DNA from: Polycladidibacter hongkongensis
GTDB lineage: Bacteria > Pseudomonadota > Alphaproteobacteria > Rhizobiales > Stappiaceae
Assembly: GCF_001561995.1 (NCBI RefSeq)
Contig: NZ_LLWC01000026.1
Coordinates: forward strand, 124,001-188,000
Length of the DNA stretch: 64,000 bases
Direction of reading: 5' to 3'
Under the pieces are notes generated by a model. That model was not told where the DNA came from. It did no database searches and was given only the letters and a program-made list of their open reading frames with translations. Each line of letters opens with the position of its first letter. Position 1 is the stretch's first letter. A program made the position numbers and the translations under genes. Positions 42,457-52,789 of this stretch are shown here, one piece after another.

Positions 42457-43962
42457 ATGCGATTGAATTCTCTTACCAAACTCCTCAAGCGCGTTGCTTT
42501 ACCCTGCCTGCTCAGTGTTGCGTGTCTTGCCGGTAATTCCCATGCTTCAGATCATGCATCACTAAATATCGGCATGCAGCTAGAGCCGCCGCATTTGGAC
42601 CCTACAGCAGGGGCTGCCGGGGCGATAGATGCGGTAACCTATGCCAATATATTTGAAGGTTTGACCCGAATTGGTGCCCATGGTGAAGTGCTGCCTGCGC
42701 TGGCCAGAAGCTGGAAGGTATCACCGGATGGACTAAGCTACACATTCTATTTGGCAAAGGGTGTGCAGTTTCACGATGGCAGCCCGTTTAGCGCAGATGA
42801 CGTAAAGTTTTCGTTAGATCGTGCGAGAGGCGATGGGTCAACAAATGCACAAAAACCTCTGTTTTCCGCAATCAAGGAGGTTGTTGCAGTTGCTCCAAAT
42901 GAAGTGCGTGTTGATCTCCTTCGGCAAGAAGGGAGCTTGCTGTTTAACTTAGGATGGGGTGACGCCGTAATTGTTTCTCGACAAAGTGCAAAAGGGAATC
43001 GTAAGCATCCGATAGGAACAGGGCCGTTTCAGTTTTCCCGCTGGGTGAAAGGGCAAGAAATACAGCTGCAGCGGTTTGATCATTATTGGGGTAGCCCCGC
43101 GAAGCTCGATACAGTTCGCTTTAAGGTGATTGCAGATCCGAATGCGGCCATAGCTGCGGTGATGGCAGGGGACGTTGACGCTTATCCCGGCTTTCCAGCT
43201 CCGGAAGCGCTGGGGCATCTCGAAGCTGATCCACGATTTAAAGTTTTTGCAGGATCAAGTGAAGGCGAAACCATTTTGGCCATGAACAATAAGGCTGGGC
43301 CACTTGCGGATGTTCGTGTTCGCCGAGCAGTTTCGATGGCGATTGACAAACAAGCGCTTGTTGAAGGTGCAATGTATGGATACGGCACGCCAATCACTTC
43401 TCACTTTGCTCCGCACCATCCTGCGGCACTCGACTTAGCGGCAGAAACCCCGTTCGATGTTAGGGAAGCGAAACACCTATTGAAACAAGCGGGCTATGAA
43501 GATGGCTTTACGGCAACACTCAAACTGCCACCGCCAAGCTATGCAAGGCGGGGGGGGGAATTGATCGCCTCAGATCTTTCCAAAATTGGCATAAAGCTGA
43601 AGATTGTTCCTGTTGAATGGGCGCAATGGCTTGCCGATGTTTTCAAGGGTAAAAACTACGAGTTTACAATCGTTTCTCACACTGAGCCGATGGATATCGG
43701 CATCTATGCGCGCAAGGACTACTACTTTAACTACGATAGCGCTGAATTTGATGGTGTCGTGAAGCAGTTGAATGCGGCGAGCGACACCCAGGCGCGCTAC
43801 AGTCTTCTTGGCGAAGCACAACGCATAATTGCACGTGATGCTGTGAATGCGTACCTTTTCCAGCTTGCCAATGTGAGCGTGTGGAATGCAAAACTTGAAG
43901 GCATGTGGAAAGACGCCCCTATACAGGCGATTGATGTGACACATGTGCATTGGCAGGATTAA
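42457..43962 (+). CDS. Dipeptide/oligopeptide ABC transporter binding protein (SBP_bac_5)
   Basis: 501 residues with a signal peptide (basic MRLNSLTKLLKR, hydrophobic core, cleavage near SHA-SDH). Family 5 features: LNIGMQLEPPHLDPT, YANIFEGLTRIGAHGEVLPALARSWKVSPDGLSYTFYLAKGVQFHDGSPFSADDVKFSLDR, GTGPFQFSRWVKGQEI, and VRRAVSMAIDKQALVEG. The family binds peptides, nickel, opines or sugars, and the ligand is unknown. The ATG at 42457 has GGAG. First gene of a complete importer, followed by a terminator-like hairpin. Confidence 0.93.
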   Translation: MRLNSLTKLLKRVALPCLLSVACLAGNSHASDHASLNIGMQLEPPHLDPTAGAAGAIDAVTYANIFEGLTRIGAHGEVLPALARSWKVSPDGLSYTFYLAKGVQFHDGSPFSADDVKFSLDRARGDGSTNAQKPLFSAIKEVVAVAPNEVRVDLLRQEGSLLFNLGWGDAVIVSRQSAKGNRKHPIGTGPFQFSRWVKGQEIQLQRFDHYWGSPAKLDTVRFKVIADPNAAIAAVMAGDVDAYPGFPAPEALGHLEADPRFKVFAGSSEGETILAMNNKAGPLADVRVRRAVSMAIDKQALVEGAMYGYGTPITSHFAPHHPAALDLAAETPFDVREAKHLLKQAGYEDGFTATLKLPPPSYARRGGELIASDLSKIGIKLKIVPVEWAQWLADVFKGKNYEFTIVSHTEPMDIGIYARKDYYFNYDSAEFDGVVKQLNAASDTQARYSLLGEAQRIIARDAVNAYLFQLANVSVWNAKLEGMWKDAPIQAIDVTHVHWQD

Positions 43963-44006
43963 TTTTTCATCTGCTTTAAGAACGTGTGCAAGCATGAAAA
44001 CTTGGG

Positions 44007-44035
44007 AAGGCTCTGTTGGCAGCAGAGCCTTTTTC
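44007..44035 (+). terminator. Terminator after the peptide-binding protein gene
   Basis: AAGGCTCTG/CAGAGCCTT 9-bp perfect stem, 7-base loop, then TTTT. It probably lowers expression of the downstream permeases relative to the binding protein. The following 200 bases show only the next gene's leader. Confidence 0.88.
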
Positions 44036-44242
44036 CTACCCGATTGTTTAATGACAATATGCCCTCCTGCCTTTCTGCGTTAAACACTCATTCGATCGCA
44101 TCTGTGCAAGGATCCGCGCTACGGTTGCCAAGCTGGAGCGGAGCGAGTACAGCAAGAACCAGCCAATATGAACTGGCGGAACTAACGCTTGCTATGGGAT
44201 GGAAGACCTAAGGATACCTTGGGTAGCACGAGGCGAACGGAG

Positions 44243-45193
44243 ATGTTGCAATTTGCACTTTGGCGCATTGCCGGCCTTTGGTGGACATTGTTCGCCGCAA
44301 GCCTTGTTATTTTCATTGTGATTGAGGTTTTGCCGGGCGACCCGGCGCAGGTCATGTTGGGCATGTCAGGCGATGCACAAAGCCTTGGCGCACTGCGTGA
44401 GCAACTAGGTCTCAATGCACCGGTTGCGCAGCGATATCTGACTTGGGCCACCGGCATGCTCCACGGGGATTTTGGGGTTAGCTATACTTACTCTGTACCG
44501 GTGGCAGACTTGCTGCGCGAGCGGCTAACGGTTTCTCTACCGTTGGCGGCGATTGCGCTAGCGCTTGCTACAGTCCTTGGTTTGCCTCTGGGGGTGCTTG
44601 CAGCGCGCTTTCGTGGCAGGTTAAGTGAAGCCGGTCTGATGGCCGGATTACAAGTTGGAGTTGCTCTCCCTAACTTCTGGCTTGCTCTGCTGCTCATCTA
44701 TGTTTTTTCCATTTCCTTGCGTTGGTTGCCTGCGGGCGGGTTTGCTGGCTGGGAAAAGGGCCTTTGGGCTGGGCTTTCGTCATTGCTATTGCCAGCTGTG
44801 GCATTAGCATTGCCACAAGCGGCCATACTCGCAAGAATCATGCGTTCTGCATTACTTGACGTGATGCATGAAGACTATATCCGCACGGCACGGGCAAAAG
44901 GCCTGTCGCGTCAAGCCACGCTGTGGCGCCATGGGGTGCGCAATGCGATGATCCCGGTGTTGACTGTGCTTGGGCTCCAGTTTTCCTTTCTCATTGCTGG
45001 AGCAGTTATCATTGAGAGCGTCTTCTATTTGCCCGGACTTGGGCGGCTCGTGTTCCAAGCAATTAGCCAGCGCGATTTGATCACAGTAAAAAGCACCGTG
45101 ATGTTGCTGGTAACGGCAACTGTACTTGTTGCATTTTTCGTTGATTTAGCCTACGCGGCAATAGACCCGCGCCTGAGAAAGGCGCCGAGATGA
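44243..45193 (+). CDS. Dipeptide ABC transporter permease (DppB type)
   Basis: 316 residues with six helices. N-terminal LWRIAGLWWTLFAASLVIFIVIEVLPGDPAQVMLG, then LREQLGLNAPVAQRYLTWATGMLHGDFGVSYTY. The ATPase-docking loop is YIRTARAKGLSRQATLWRHGVRNAMIPVLTVLGLQ, followed by VIIESVFYLPGLGRLVFQAI. Start ATG at 44243 with GGAG. Overlaps the next permease by 4 bp. Confidence 0.93.
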   Translation: MLQFALWRIAGLWWTLFAASLVIFIVIEVLPGDPAQVMLGMSGDAQSLGALREQLGLNAPVAQRYLTWATGMLHGDFGVSYTYSVPVADLLRERLTVSLPLAAIALALATVLGLPLGVLAARFRGRLSEAGLMAGLQVGVALPNFWLALLLIYVFSISLRWLPAGGFAGWEKGLWAGLSSLLLPAVALALPQAAILARIMRSALLDVMHEDYIRTARAKGLSRQATLWRHGVRNAMIPVLTVLGLQFSFLIAGAVIIESVFYLPGLGRLVFQAISQRDLITVKSTVMLLVTATVLVAFFVDLAYAAIDPRLRKAPR

Positions 45194-46050
45194 TGAAAAA
45201 CGTTCCATCTGAAAAAGCTAGCTTTTTTAATAGTCGGTACAGTGCCTCCCTTTTGCTTGGTACGGTGATAACTATTGTTGTAGTTGGCACTGGTGTGCTT
45301 TCTTTTTTTTGGCTGCCCTTTAATGTCAGCTCGCTCAATGTTGCACAACGCTTGCAACCTGCCAGCGCGCAGCATTGGCTTGGAACAGACCAATATGGAC
45401 GTGACCTGCTGTCCATGTTGATGATAGGGGCTCAAACTTCGTTAGGAGTGGGGCTGTTCGCCGTTGGCTTTGGCATGTTGCTTGGTGTGCCGCTCGGGCT
45501 GCTTGCGGCGGCACGGCGAGGCTTTGTTGATCAGCTGTTGATGCGCTTTAACGATCTGGTGTTTGCGTTTCCAGCGGTTTTAAGCGCAATCCTGATCACC
45601 GCCAGCCTTGGGCCCGGCGCTCTGAACTCCATTATCGCTATTGGTATTTTTAACGTACCCGTTTTTGCCAGGGTGGCGCGCGGGGGTGCCCTATCTTTGG
45701 CGGGGCGCGAGTTTTTGCTGGCAGCGCGCTTAGCCGGCAAAGGCGCTTTGCGGATTACCTTTGAACATGTGCTGCCCAATATCGCGAGCCTACTTATCGT
45801 CCAAGCGACTATTCAATTATCTATGGGTATTTTGGCTGAGGCTGGGCTTTCCTACCTCGGGCTTGGTCCGCAACCGCCGCTGGTCAGCTGGGGGCGTATG
45901 CTGAATGAAGCGCAGACGCTCGTGAGTTTTGCGCCGCAACTGGCGCTTATCCCCGGCGCAACTATTGTGGTTGCGGTGCTCGGGTTTAACCTGCTTGGGG
46001 ATGGACTGCGGGACTTGCTCGACCCGAAACTGCGGGGAGGCCCGCGCTGA
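45190..46050 (+). CDS. Dipeptide ABC transporter permease (DppC type)
   Basis: 286 residues, six helices. HWLGTDQYGRDLLSMLMIGAQTSLGVG after the first helix, FNDLVFAFPAVLSAILI, the docking loop EFLLAARLAGKGALRITFEHVLPNIASLLIVQAT, then EAGLSYLGLGPQPPLVSWGRML: the classic DppC order. Coupled to both neighbours by overlapping stop and start codons. Confidence 0.93.
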   Translation: MMKNVPSEKASFFNSRYSASLLLGTVITIVVVGTGVLSFFWLPFNVSSLNVAQRLQPASAQHWLGTDQYGRDLLSMLMIGAQTSLGVGLFAVGFGMLLGVPLGLLAAARRGFVDQLLMRFNDLVFAFPAVLSAILITASLGPGALNSIIAIGIFNVPVFARVARGGALSLAGREFLLAARLAGKGALRITFEHVLPNIASLLIVQATIQLSMGILAEAGLSYLGLGPQPPLVSWGRMLNEAQTLVSFAPQLALIPGATIVVAVLGFNLLGDGLRDLLDPKLRGGPR

Positions 46051-47672
46051 TGGCGATTTTGCGCTTTGAAAACCTCAGTATTTTTAATGGGACTACAGCG
46101 CTGGTTCGCGATCTTTCGCTTTCGCTTGTGCGCGGCGAAACTCTTGGCCTTGTTGGTGAAAGTGGCTCTGGTAAATCGTTGAGCGCGCTTGCAGCCCTGC
46201 AACTTCTGCCAGAGGGGTTTGCGCAGAGTGGCAGCTTACGCTACCGCGGTCAGGAGCTGTCGCAGGCTGACGATAGGATCATGAACCGCTTGCGCGGGCG
46301 GCACATCTCCATGATTTTTCAAGAACCGATGAGCGCGCTAAACCCCATTAAGAGCATTGGCGACCAGATCCTTGAGACGCTGCATTGGCATTTTAAACTC
46401 ACGAAGAAAGAAGGGCGTGCGCGTGCCTTAAAACTGTTGGCGCGCGTTGGCTTAACACCCACCGCAGAGTATATGGGCCGTTTTGCGCATCAGCTTTCAG
46501 GGGGGCAACGGCAACGTGTGGTGATCGCGCTGGCGATTGCCTGCAAACCGCGGGTGCTCATTGCTGATGAGCCGACAACCGCGCTTGATGTCACGGTGCA
46601 GGCGCAAATTCTTGCGCTACTAAAGGAAATCGTGAAGCGCGAGCGCATGGCCCTGTTGTTTATCAGCCACGATCTTGCGGTGATCGCGCAGATGGCGGAC
46701 CGCGTCGCTGTGATGAAAGACGGTGAAATCGTAGAGCAAGGTCCAACGCTGCAACTTTTTGACACGATGCAACACGCTTATTCCAAGCAGTTGCTAGCAG
46801 CCTCCAAACACATGCCACCCAAGCGGACCAAGCCCTTGGTTATCGGCGATACCCCCCTGTTGCAATTGCATAAATTGCAACGCAGCTACGCACTACCCAA
46901 GCAGAAATTCTGGCAGCAAGCGCCGCAAAAAATTGCCGTCAATCAGGTGAGCCTGCGCATTGCCGCACAGCAATCCGTTGGCCTCGTGGGTGAAAGCGGC
47001 TGCGGCAAGTCTACGCTGGCACGTACAGTGCTCGGCTTAGAAACACCGCAAGCGGGGCGGATCAGCTTTTTGCAGCAGGACCCATTTTCGCTGCGCGGGC
47101 AGCGACGGCGGCAACTGCAACGAGGCATACAGGCGGTGTTTCAAGACCCTTACGGAAGCTTCAACCCCCGCCATACCGTGGGCCGCACTGTGGCGGAGCC
47201 GCTTTACCTGCTCGCAGGGCAGATCAATGGCGCGGAGCGGCGGCGACGTGTGCTGGAAGCTTTGACCTCGGTTGGCTTGCCAGAAACGGCAGCACAGCAC
47301 TACCCCCACGAATTTTCTGGCGGGCAGCGGCAACGGATCGCAATTGCGCGGGCGCTGGTGACACAACCGCAGCTCATCGTCGCGGATGAACCGGTTTCGG
47401 CGCTTGATGTATCCGTCCGCGCGCAAATCCTTGACCTGCTTGCGGATCTAAGAGATCGTCTTGGCGTTGCCTTCCTGTTTATCAGCCACGATTTGTCTGT
47501 GGTGCGCGCCATTACCGATTATGTTTGTGTGATGAATGCCGGACGGATTGTTGAAGAAGGACCGACACAGGATGTCTTTAGCGCTCCACGCCATCCCTAT
47601 ACGCGGCTGCTGCTCTCTGCTGTTCCTGACTTGGAGGAGACCCTTGCAGCACGGCGCAAGGTTGGGCATTGA
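46050..47672 (+). CDS. Dipeptide ABC transporter ATPase, fused DppD-DppF
   Basis: 540 residues containing two complete ABC domains that are separate genes in many bacteria. Domain 1 (about 1-250): Walker [20 protein letters not shown]-loop [18 protein letters not shown], signature [33 protein letters not shown]. Domain 2 (about 265-530): [67 protein letters not shown]. All catalytic residues are intact, so both halves should hydrolyse ATP. Start overlaps the DppC stop by one base. Confidence 0.94.
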   Translation: MAILRFENLSIFNGTTALVRDLSLSLVRGETLGLVGESGSGKSLSALAALQLLPEGFAQSGSLRYRGQELSQADDRIMNRLRGRHISMIFQEPMSALNPIKSIGDQILETLHWHFKLTKKEGRARALKLLARVGLTPTAEYMGRFAHQLSGGQRQRVVIALAIACKPRVLIADEPTTALDVTVQAQILALLKEIVKRERMALLFISHDLAVIAQMADRVAVMKDGEIVEQGPTLQLFDTMQHAYSKQLLAASKHMPPKRTKPLVIGDTPLLQLHKLQRSYALPKQKFWQQAPQKIAVNQVSLRIAAQQSVGLVGESGCGKSTLARTVLGLETPQAGRISFLQQDPFSLRGQRRRQLQRGIQAVFQDPYGSFNPRHTVGRTVAEPLYLLAGQINGAERRRRVLEALTSVGLPETAAQHYPHEFSGGQRQRIAIARALVTQPQLIVADEPVSALDVSVRAQILDLLADLRDRLGVAFLFISHDLSVVRAITDYVCVMNAGRIVEEGPTQDVFSAPRHPYTRLLLSAVPDLEETLAARRKVGH

Positions 47673-47896
47673 GACCTTATAGTCGTTTATGCAAACCAAA
47701 ACCCACTTTTTGAAATCCAAAATGTGCATTTTTGCGAAATGTGTATACCAATTTGCCGCAGATACATGACAAAGCGGTTGCCCTACCCCTAAGAATGGCT
47801 AGGATGGGCGCGCTGAAATCAAAGAAGACAGCAGTATAGGTGTTTTTTGCAGCTTGGATTTTTACTATGTTCCAAGTGGCTTAATGGAGGAAGACA

Positions 47897-48793
47897 ATGC
47901 GGCTTGGCATTGACTGGGGCGGAACCAAAATGGAAATCATCGCGCTGAGCGATGAGGGCAGCGAACTTTTCCGCCACCGGGTCCCGACCCCGCGTGATGA
48001 TTATGCGGGTTGTATTCAGGCGGTGGTTGATCTGGTAAACGCAGCCGAGGCGGCAACCGGAAAAACCGGCACCCTAGGCATTGGTATTCCCGGCTCGATC
48101 TCCCCCTCTTCCGGGCTTGTAAAGAATGCTAATTCCACATGGATGAACGGCATGCCGCTGGACAAGGACATCGAGGCAGCGCTTGGGCGCGCGGTGCGCA
48201 TTCAGAACGACGCCAACTGTCTTGCGGTTTCCGAGGCAACAGACGGCGCCGGGGCAGGCTATGACTTTGTACATGCCATTATTCTTGGCACCGGCTGCGG
48301 CTCGGGCATTGCGATCCATGGCAAGCCGCTGCGGGGCCGCAATGGCATTGGCGGCGAATGGGGCAGCACGACACTGCCATGGATGAGTGATGATGAGTTT
48401 CCCGGGCCATTAAACTGGACAGGCCACCGCGGCACCATTGATCTTTTATGCTCCGGCACCGGTTTTCAATGGGATTATGAGCATACGACGGGCCAGAAGC
48501 TGAGTGGCAAGGAAATTGTTGAGCGCAAGCGCGCAGGCGAAGTGGCAGCAAACGCGACCTACACACGATATGTGTCGCGCGTGGCGCGGGCCTTGGCCAT
48601 GTCTGCCAATCTGCTGGACCCGGATTGCTTTGTGCTGGGCGGCGGCATGTCCAATCTGGACGAGCTTTACACCGATTTGCCAGAGGCGATGCGCCCCTAC
48701 ATCTTCTCCGATGGCTATGATGTGCCGCTTGTGAAGGCCAAACACGGCGACAGCTCTGGCGTGCGCGGGGCGGCTTGGCTTTGGAATGATTGA
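47897..48793 (+). CDS. ROK-family sugar kinase lacking the zinc site
   Basis: 298 residues. N-terminal ATP phosphate loop GIDWGGTKMEIIAL, substrate/catalytic region IQNDANCLAVSEATDGAGAG and ILGTGCGSGIAI. The GEWG region continues STTLPWMSDD..., where typical ROK kinases have GH...C-x-C-x2-x2-C. Here the equivalent of CGCGQHGCIE reads NWTGHRGTID, and the His after GE-G is Ser, so the zinc ligands are gone. The C-terminal VLGGGMSNLDELY is intact. Fructokinase or N-acetylglucosamine kinase are candidates. Start ATG with GGAGGA. Confidence 0.85.
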   Translation: MRLGIDWGGTKMEIIALSDEGSELFRHRVPTPRDDYAGCIQAVVDLVNAAEAATGKTGTLGIGIPGSISPSSGLVKNANSTWMNGMPLDKDIEAALGRAVRIQNDANCLAVSEATDGAGAGYDFVHAIILGTGCGSGIAIHGKPLRGRNGIGGEWGSTTLPWMSDDEFPGPLNWTGHRGTIDLLCSGTGFQWDYEHTTGQKLSGKEIVERKRAGEVAANATYTRYVSRVARALAMSANLLDPDCFVLGGGMSNLDELYTDLPEAMRPYIFSDGYDVPLVKAKHGDSSGVRGAAWLWND

Positions 48794-48838
48794 TATTTGA
48801 TCAGTTATGCAAATGAGAGCTCTGTGCTAAAGACATAG

Positions 48839-48878
48839 GCGCGCCAGCGGCCAACCCCGTGCAGCTGGTGCGCTTTTT
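48839..48878 (+). terminator. Terminator of the ROK kinase gene
   Basis: GCGCGCCAGC/GCTGGTGCGC, 10-bp stem with one G-U, a 15-base loop, then TTTTT; it separates the ROK gene from argE. Confidence 0.75.
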
Positions 48879-48898
48879 ATGAGTAATGGAGCGATTTG

Positions 48899-50059
48899 AT
48901 GCAGGGCGATGTAACCGAAATCCTTGAAAATCTGGTGAGCTTTAACACGGTCTCGCACCGCTCCAACCTGCCACTACTCGATTATGTTGAGGAATTTCTG
49001 CTGGATCATGGTTTCACTTGTGAGCGCGTATATGACGCCACGGGCGAAAAAGCCAATATGCTCGCGCGGATCGGGCCGGAGGGGCCAAATGGCTTCATCT
49101 TATCCGGTCATACGGATGTTGTACCGGTTGAGGGGCAAGAGTGGAGCCGAGATCCGTTTCAACTTTGCGAAGAAGACGGCAAGCTTTATGGCCGTGGTTC
49201 CTGCGACATGAAGGGGTTTTTAGCCTGCTGCCTTGCCAAGGCCGGTGCTATGGCGCAAGCGCCGCTGATCCGCCCGCTCTATCTGGCGTTTTCCTATGAT
49301 GAAGAGATCGGCTGTGTCGGCGTGCGCGGCCTGCTGGATGATTTGGCGGCGAAGAATTTCGCTGCGGAGGCTTGCTTCGTCGGGGAACCCACCAATATGC
49401 AAGTGGTGTTGGCGCATAAATCCAAGGCATCTTACCGGGTGCATTTCACCGGATTTTCCTGTCACTCCTCCCTTGCCCCGCAAGGGGTAAATGCGGTGAG
49501 TTATGCTGCAAAACTGGTGGCAAAACTGGATGAAATGGCGGCCGCCTTGGCCAATGGCCCAAGCGATGCTCTGTTTGATCTGCCCTATTCCACCGCGCAT
49601 GTGGGTGTATTTCAAGGGGGCACTGCGCTTAACATTGTCCCGGATTCTGCCGAGGTTATCTTTGAGTTCCGGGTGCTGCCAACTGAAGATCTGGAGGCTT
49701 GTATTGCCGAGGTGAAAGACTTCGCCTTTCAGGACCTCTTACCGCAAATGCAATCGGTGTACCCGCAAGCGGACATCACCTTTGAAACCTACTCGGAAAT
49801 TGATGGGCTGAATACCAGCGCGGAGGCGCCAGTTAGCGCACTGGCCAAGCGCTTGGCGGGGCGGAATGACCACGCCAAGGTGGCGTATGGGACAGAAGCC
49901 GGGCTCTTCCAGAATGTTCTGGCAGTACCAACGGTTGTGGTTGGCCCCGGCTCCATTGAGCAAGCGCATAAGCCCGATGAATTCATCGAGCGCGCAGAGC
50001 TGGACAAGTGCCTTAGCTTTTTAGACCGATTGATCTCGCAGGCGTGTCAGCCAGTTTAG
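48899..50059 (+). CDS. argE: Acetylornithine deacetylase (ArgE-type M20 family)
   Basis: 386-residue dinuclear zinc hydrolase. Family M20/ArgE motifs: LVSFNTVSHRSNLPLLDYVEEFL, SGHTDVVPVEGQEWSRDPF (metal His and Asp), YGRGSCDMKGFLACCLA (bridging Asp), YDEEIGCVGVRGLL (catalytic/metal Glu pair), VGEPTNMQVVLAHKSK and the C-terminal GPGSIEQAHKPDEF with the last His. Acts in arginine synthesis, removing acetate from N-acetylornithine. The ATG at 48899 has GGAG 7 bases upstream; a TTG overlaps it. Confidence 0.92.
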   Translation: MQGDVTEILENLVSFNTVSHRSNLPLLDYVEEFLLDHGFTCERVYDATGEKANMLARIGPEGPNGFILSGHTDVVPVEGQEWSRDPFQLCEEDGKLYGRGSCDMKGFLACCLAKAGAMAQAPLIRPLYLAFSYDEEIGCVGVRGLLDDLAAKNFAAEACFVGEPTNMQVVLAHKSKASYRVHFTGFSCHSSLAPQGVNAVSYAAKLVAKLDEMAAALANGPSDALFDLPYSTAHVGVFQGGTALNIVPDSAEVIFEFRVLPTEDLEACIAEVKDFAFQDLLPQMQSVYPQADITFETYSEIDGLNTSAEAPVSALAKRLAGRNDHAKVAYGTEAGLFQNVLAVPTVVVGPGSIEQAHKPDEFIERAELDKCLSFLDRLISQACQPV

Positions 50060-50159
50060 TATGTGTTTGGGCGTTGGAAACGCATAAATTGCGATTTGCT
50101 CAATCTAAGGGACAAAAAGGGCGTTGCCAGCGGCGCAGGCTTGCGCTATCGATAGAGCC

Positions 50160-50207
50160 ATGAAGATCCTTGGTACAAACAACATGCTCTGGTGGTGGCC
50201 AGCCTAA
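50160..50207 (+). CDS. trp leader peptide (15 aa, Trp-Trp-Trp)
   Basis: ATG at 50160 to TAA at 50205-50207 encodes a short peptide, MKILGTNNMLWWWPA. Three consecutive Trp codons before a stop and a terminator hairpin is the hallmark of a tryptophan attenuator, known in Rhizobiales upstream of trpE(G). Stalling on these codons would favour the antiterminator. The ribosome site is weak. Confidence 0.85.
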   Translation: MKILGTNNMLWWWPA

Positions 50208-50287
50208 CGGCGGCGCGACTACGCATGTCTTTTTTGCATGAGGACACGGGTTGAAACGAGCCGCCGCGATCACCGCAGGCGGCTTTG
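50208..50287 (+). promoter_or_regulatory. trpE(G) transcription attenuator
   Basis: Terminator: AGCCGCC (50259-50265) with GGCGGCT (50278-50284), 7-bp stem, followed by TTGTTG. The alternative pairing uses GGCGGC at 50209-50214, right after the leader stop, with GCCGCC at 50260-50265, and would form the antiterminator. A TTTTTT run lies between the two arms. Read together with the WWW leader this is ribosome-mediated attenuation. Confidence 0.8.
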
Positions 50288-50381
50288 TTGTATGTGCGTT
50301 TGTGGTGGGGCAGCCTAAAGCCTTGAAAGCCAGCTGTGTTTTGTTGGGCTGCTGCGGCGCAAATGAACTGGAGGAACACAT

Positions 50382-52535
50382 ATGCCGATTACGGCTGATC
50401 GCACCTATCAGACCAAAGGTGGCCTGACCATAACCCGCCAAGCGGTGGAAACAGACTATGAGACCGGCACCAGCGATTATATGGCGCGGCTGGATTATGA
50501 GCGCGGTGCCGTGCTTTCCTCCTCCTATGAGTACCCCGGGCGTTACACCCGCTGGGATATGGCGCTGGCCAATCCGCCGTTGATGCTGGAGGCAAATGAC
50601 CGCGCGCTAACCATTGAAGCGCTGAACGAACGCGGCGATATCCTGTTACCTGCTGTTGAGGCTGCGCTTAAGGGCCATAGCGATATTGCGGATATGCAGC
50701 GCAGCGGCCGGAAACTGGCGATTACCATTGCCAAACCCTCCCGCCCGTTTAGCGAGGAAGAGCGCTCGCGCCAGCCATCCTCCTTCTCTGTGGTGCGGGC
50801 TTTGGTGGCGCTGTTTGCCTGTGAGGATGACCAGCTGGGGCTTTACGGTGCGTTTGGTTATGATCTTGCGTTCCAGTTTGAACCAATCGAGCAAAAGATG
50901 CAGCGGCCGGATGATCAACGCGATTTGGTGTTGTATCTGCCTGACGAAATTCTGATTGTCGATCACTACGGGCGCAAGGCGCATTTTCTGCGTTACGAGT
51001 TCATTGTTGAGGGTGTGAGCACACAAGGACTGGCGCGCAGTGGTGCGCGAGCGGGATATGTGGCGGGTGAGGCGCCCAACAGCCGCGGAGATCATGACAA
51101 GGGGGAATATGCACAGCTGGTACGTAAAGCCAGCGATTACTTCAAGCGCGGCGATCTTTTCGAGGTGGTGCCTGGTCAGGTCTTCCATGAGCCATGTGCC
51201 AATCCACCTTCAGCGGTTTCGCGCCGCTTGCAGCAGATCAACCCCTCACCTTACTCCTTCTTTATCAATCTGGGTAATCAGGAGTATCTGGTTGGGGCCT
51301 CCCCTGAAATGTATGTGCGGGTGACGGGCGGCAAGCGTGTAGAGACTTGCCCTATTTCCGGTACCATTCAGCGCGGACGCAATGCGATCGAGGATGAGGC
51401 ACAGATCCGCAAATTGCTTAACTCTGCCAAGGACGAATCCGAACTGACCATGTGCTCCGATGTGGACCGCAACGATAAAAGCCGTGTGTGCGAGCCGGGC
51501 TCTGTGCGGGTCATTGGCAGGCGGCAAGTGGAGATGTATTCCCGCTTGATCCACACCGTTGACCATATCGAAGGAACGCTGCTGGACGGCAAGGATGCGC
51601 TTGATGCTTTCCTCTCCCACACATGGGCGGTGACTGTAACCGGTGCGCCAAAGCGTTGGGCCATGGAGTTTATCGAGGAAAACGAGAAGAGCCCGAGGGC
51701 CTGGTATGGTGGTGCGATTGGCGCTGTGCTGTTTAACGGCGATATGAACACCGGCCTTACCTTGCGTACAGTGCGGATCAAGGATGGGGTGGCGCAAATT
51801 CGCGCTGGGGCGACGCTGCTTTATGATAGTGATCCGGATGCAGAAGAAGCCGAGACCGAGCTGAAAGCCTCAGCGATGATTGCTGCGGTGCGCGATGCGG
51901 GCCGGGCGCTTGAAGATAATTCCCAGGCAGCGAAGGAGCGGCCGGCTGCTGGCAAAACAGTGCTGCTGGTGGATCATGAAGACAGTTTTGTGCACACTTT
52001 GGCAAACTATTTCCGCCAGACAGGGGCCAAAGTGGTCACCTACCGGACGCCGGTGCTGGATGCGGTGTTTGATGAAGTCAAACCGGATCTGGTGGTGTTA
52101 TCACCCGGCCCGGGCTCTCCGCAGGATTTTGACTGCGCGGCGACGATTGGGCGGGCGCGGGCGCGCGGTCTACCGCTGTTTGGTGTTTGCCTTGGTTTGC
52201 AAGCAATTGGCGAAAGTTTTGGTGGCAAACTGAATCAGCTGGATGTACCCGTGCACGGCAAGCCCTCGGCAATTGATTGCGAAGAAGGGTCGCTCGTTTT
52301 TGCCGAGCTTTCCTCGCCAGTCACGGTGGGGCGCTATCACTCCTTGCACATTGCCGCGAGCAGCTTACCGGCCGAGTTTCGCGTCACCGCCCGGACCGAG
52401 GATGGCATCGTGATGGGCATTGAGCATAAGAGCGAGCCGATCGCGGCGGTGCAGTTCCACCCAGAATCAATTATGTCACTTGATCAGGATGCTGGCCACA
52501 AAATGATCCTTAACGTGATGACACGACTGCTTTGA
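50382..52535 (+). CDS. trpE(G): Anthranilate synthase, fused TrpE-TrpG
   Basis: 717 residues; makes anthranilate from chorismate and glutamine, the first step of tryptophan synthesis. The N-terminal chorismate-binding component covers about 1-500 ([93 protein letters not shown]). The C-terminal class I glutaminase covers about 520-717 ([43 protein letters not shown] with catalytic Cys603, AVQFHPES with the catalytic His and Glu). Preceded by a trp leader peptide and attenuator. Ribosome site GGAGGA. The fused form is a known rhizobial trait. Confidence 0.96.
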   Translation: MPITADRTYQTKGGLTITRQAVETDYETGTSDYMARLDYERGAVLSSSYEYPGRYTRWDMALANPPLMLEANDRALTIEALNERGDILLPAVEAALKGHSDIADMQRSGRKLAITIAKPSRPFSEEERSRQPSSFSVVRALVALFACEDDQLGLYGAFGYDLAFQFEPIEQKMQRPDDQRDLVLYLPDEILIVDHYGRKAHFLRYEFIVEGVSTQGLARSGARAGYVAGEAPNSRGDHDKGEYAQLVRKASDYFKRGDLFEVVPGQVFHEPCANPPSAVSRRLQQINPSPYSFFINLGNQEYLVGASPEMYVRVTGGKRVETCPISGTIQRGRNAIEDEAQIRKLLNSAKDESELTMCSDVDRNDKSRVCEPGSVRVIGRRQVEMYSRLIHTVDHIEGTLLDGKDALDAFLSHTWAVTVTGAPKRWAMEFIEENEKSPRAWYGGAIGAVLFNGDMNTGLTLRTVRIKDGVAQIRAGATLLYDSDPDAEEAETELKASAMIAAVRDAGRALEDNSQAAKERPAAGKTVLLVDHEDSFVHTLANYFRQTGAKVVTYRTPVLDAVFDEVKPDLVVLSPGPGSPQDFDCAATIGRARARGLPLFGVCLGLQAIGESFGGKLNQLDVPVHGKPSAIDCEEGSLVFAELSSPVTVGRYHSLHIAASSLPAEFRVTARTEDGIVMGIEHKSEPIAAVQFHPESIMSLDQDAGHKMILNVMTRLL

Positions 52536-52570
52536 GCGGTAAAACTTAACCCAATGTAGCGGTTTAATAG

Positions 52571-52598
52571 AACGGGCGCTTAGGCGCCCGTTTCTTTT
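52571..52598 (+). terminator. Terminator of trpE(G)
   Basis: AACGGGCGC/GCGCCCGTT 9-bp perfect stem, loop TTAG, followed by TCTTTTTG. The rest of the gap to 52789 contains only the leader region of the next small gene. Confidence 0.92.
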
Positions 52599-52789
52599 TG
52601 GGGATCGCAAGCGCTTACATATGACAGGATCAATAAAATTTTATTGAGCTTTCCTTACTATTTGCTAGGCTTAGTTTGTCTATAGCGAAGTGCAGAGCGC
52701 TGATAAAATACGCAAATCGCCAAAGTTGACTCTGAAATGGGTAATTTTTCTTCATCAATAGTGTGGCGCAAATCTAAAAGGTAAATGGA

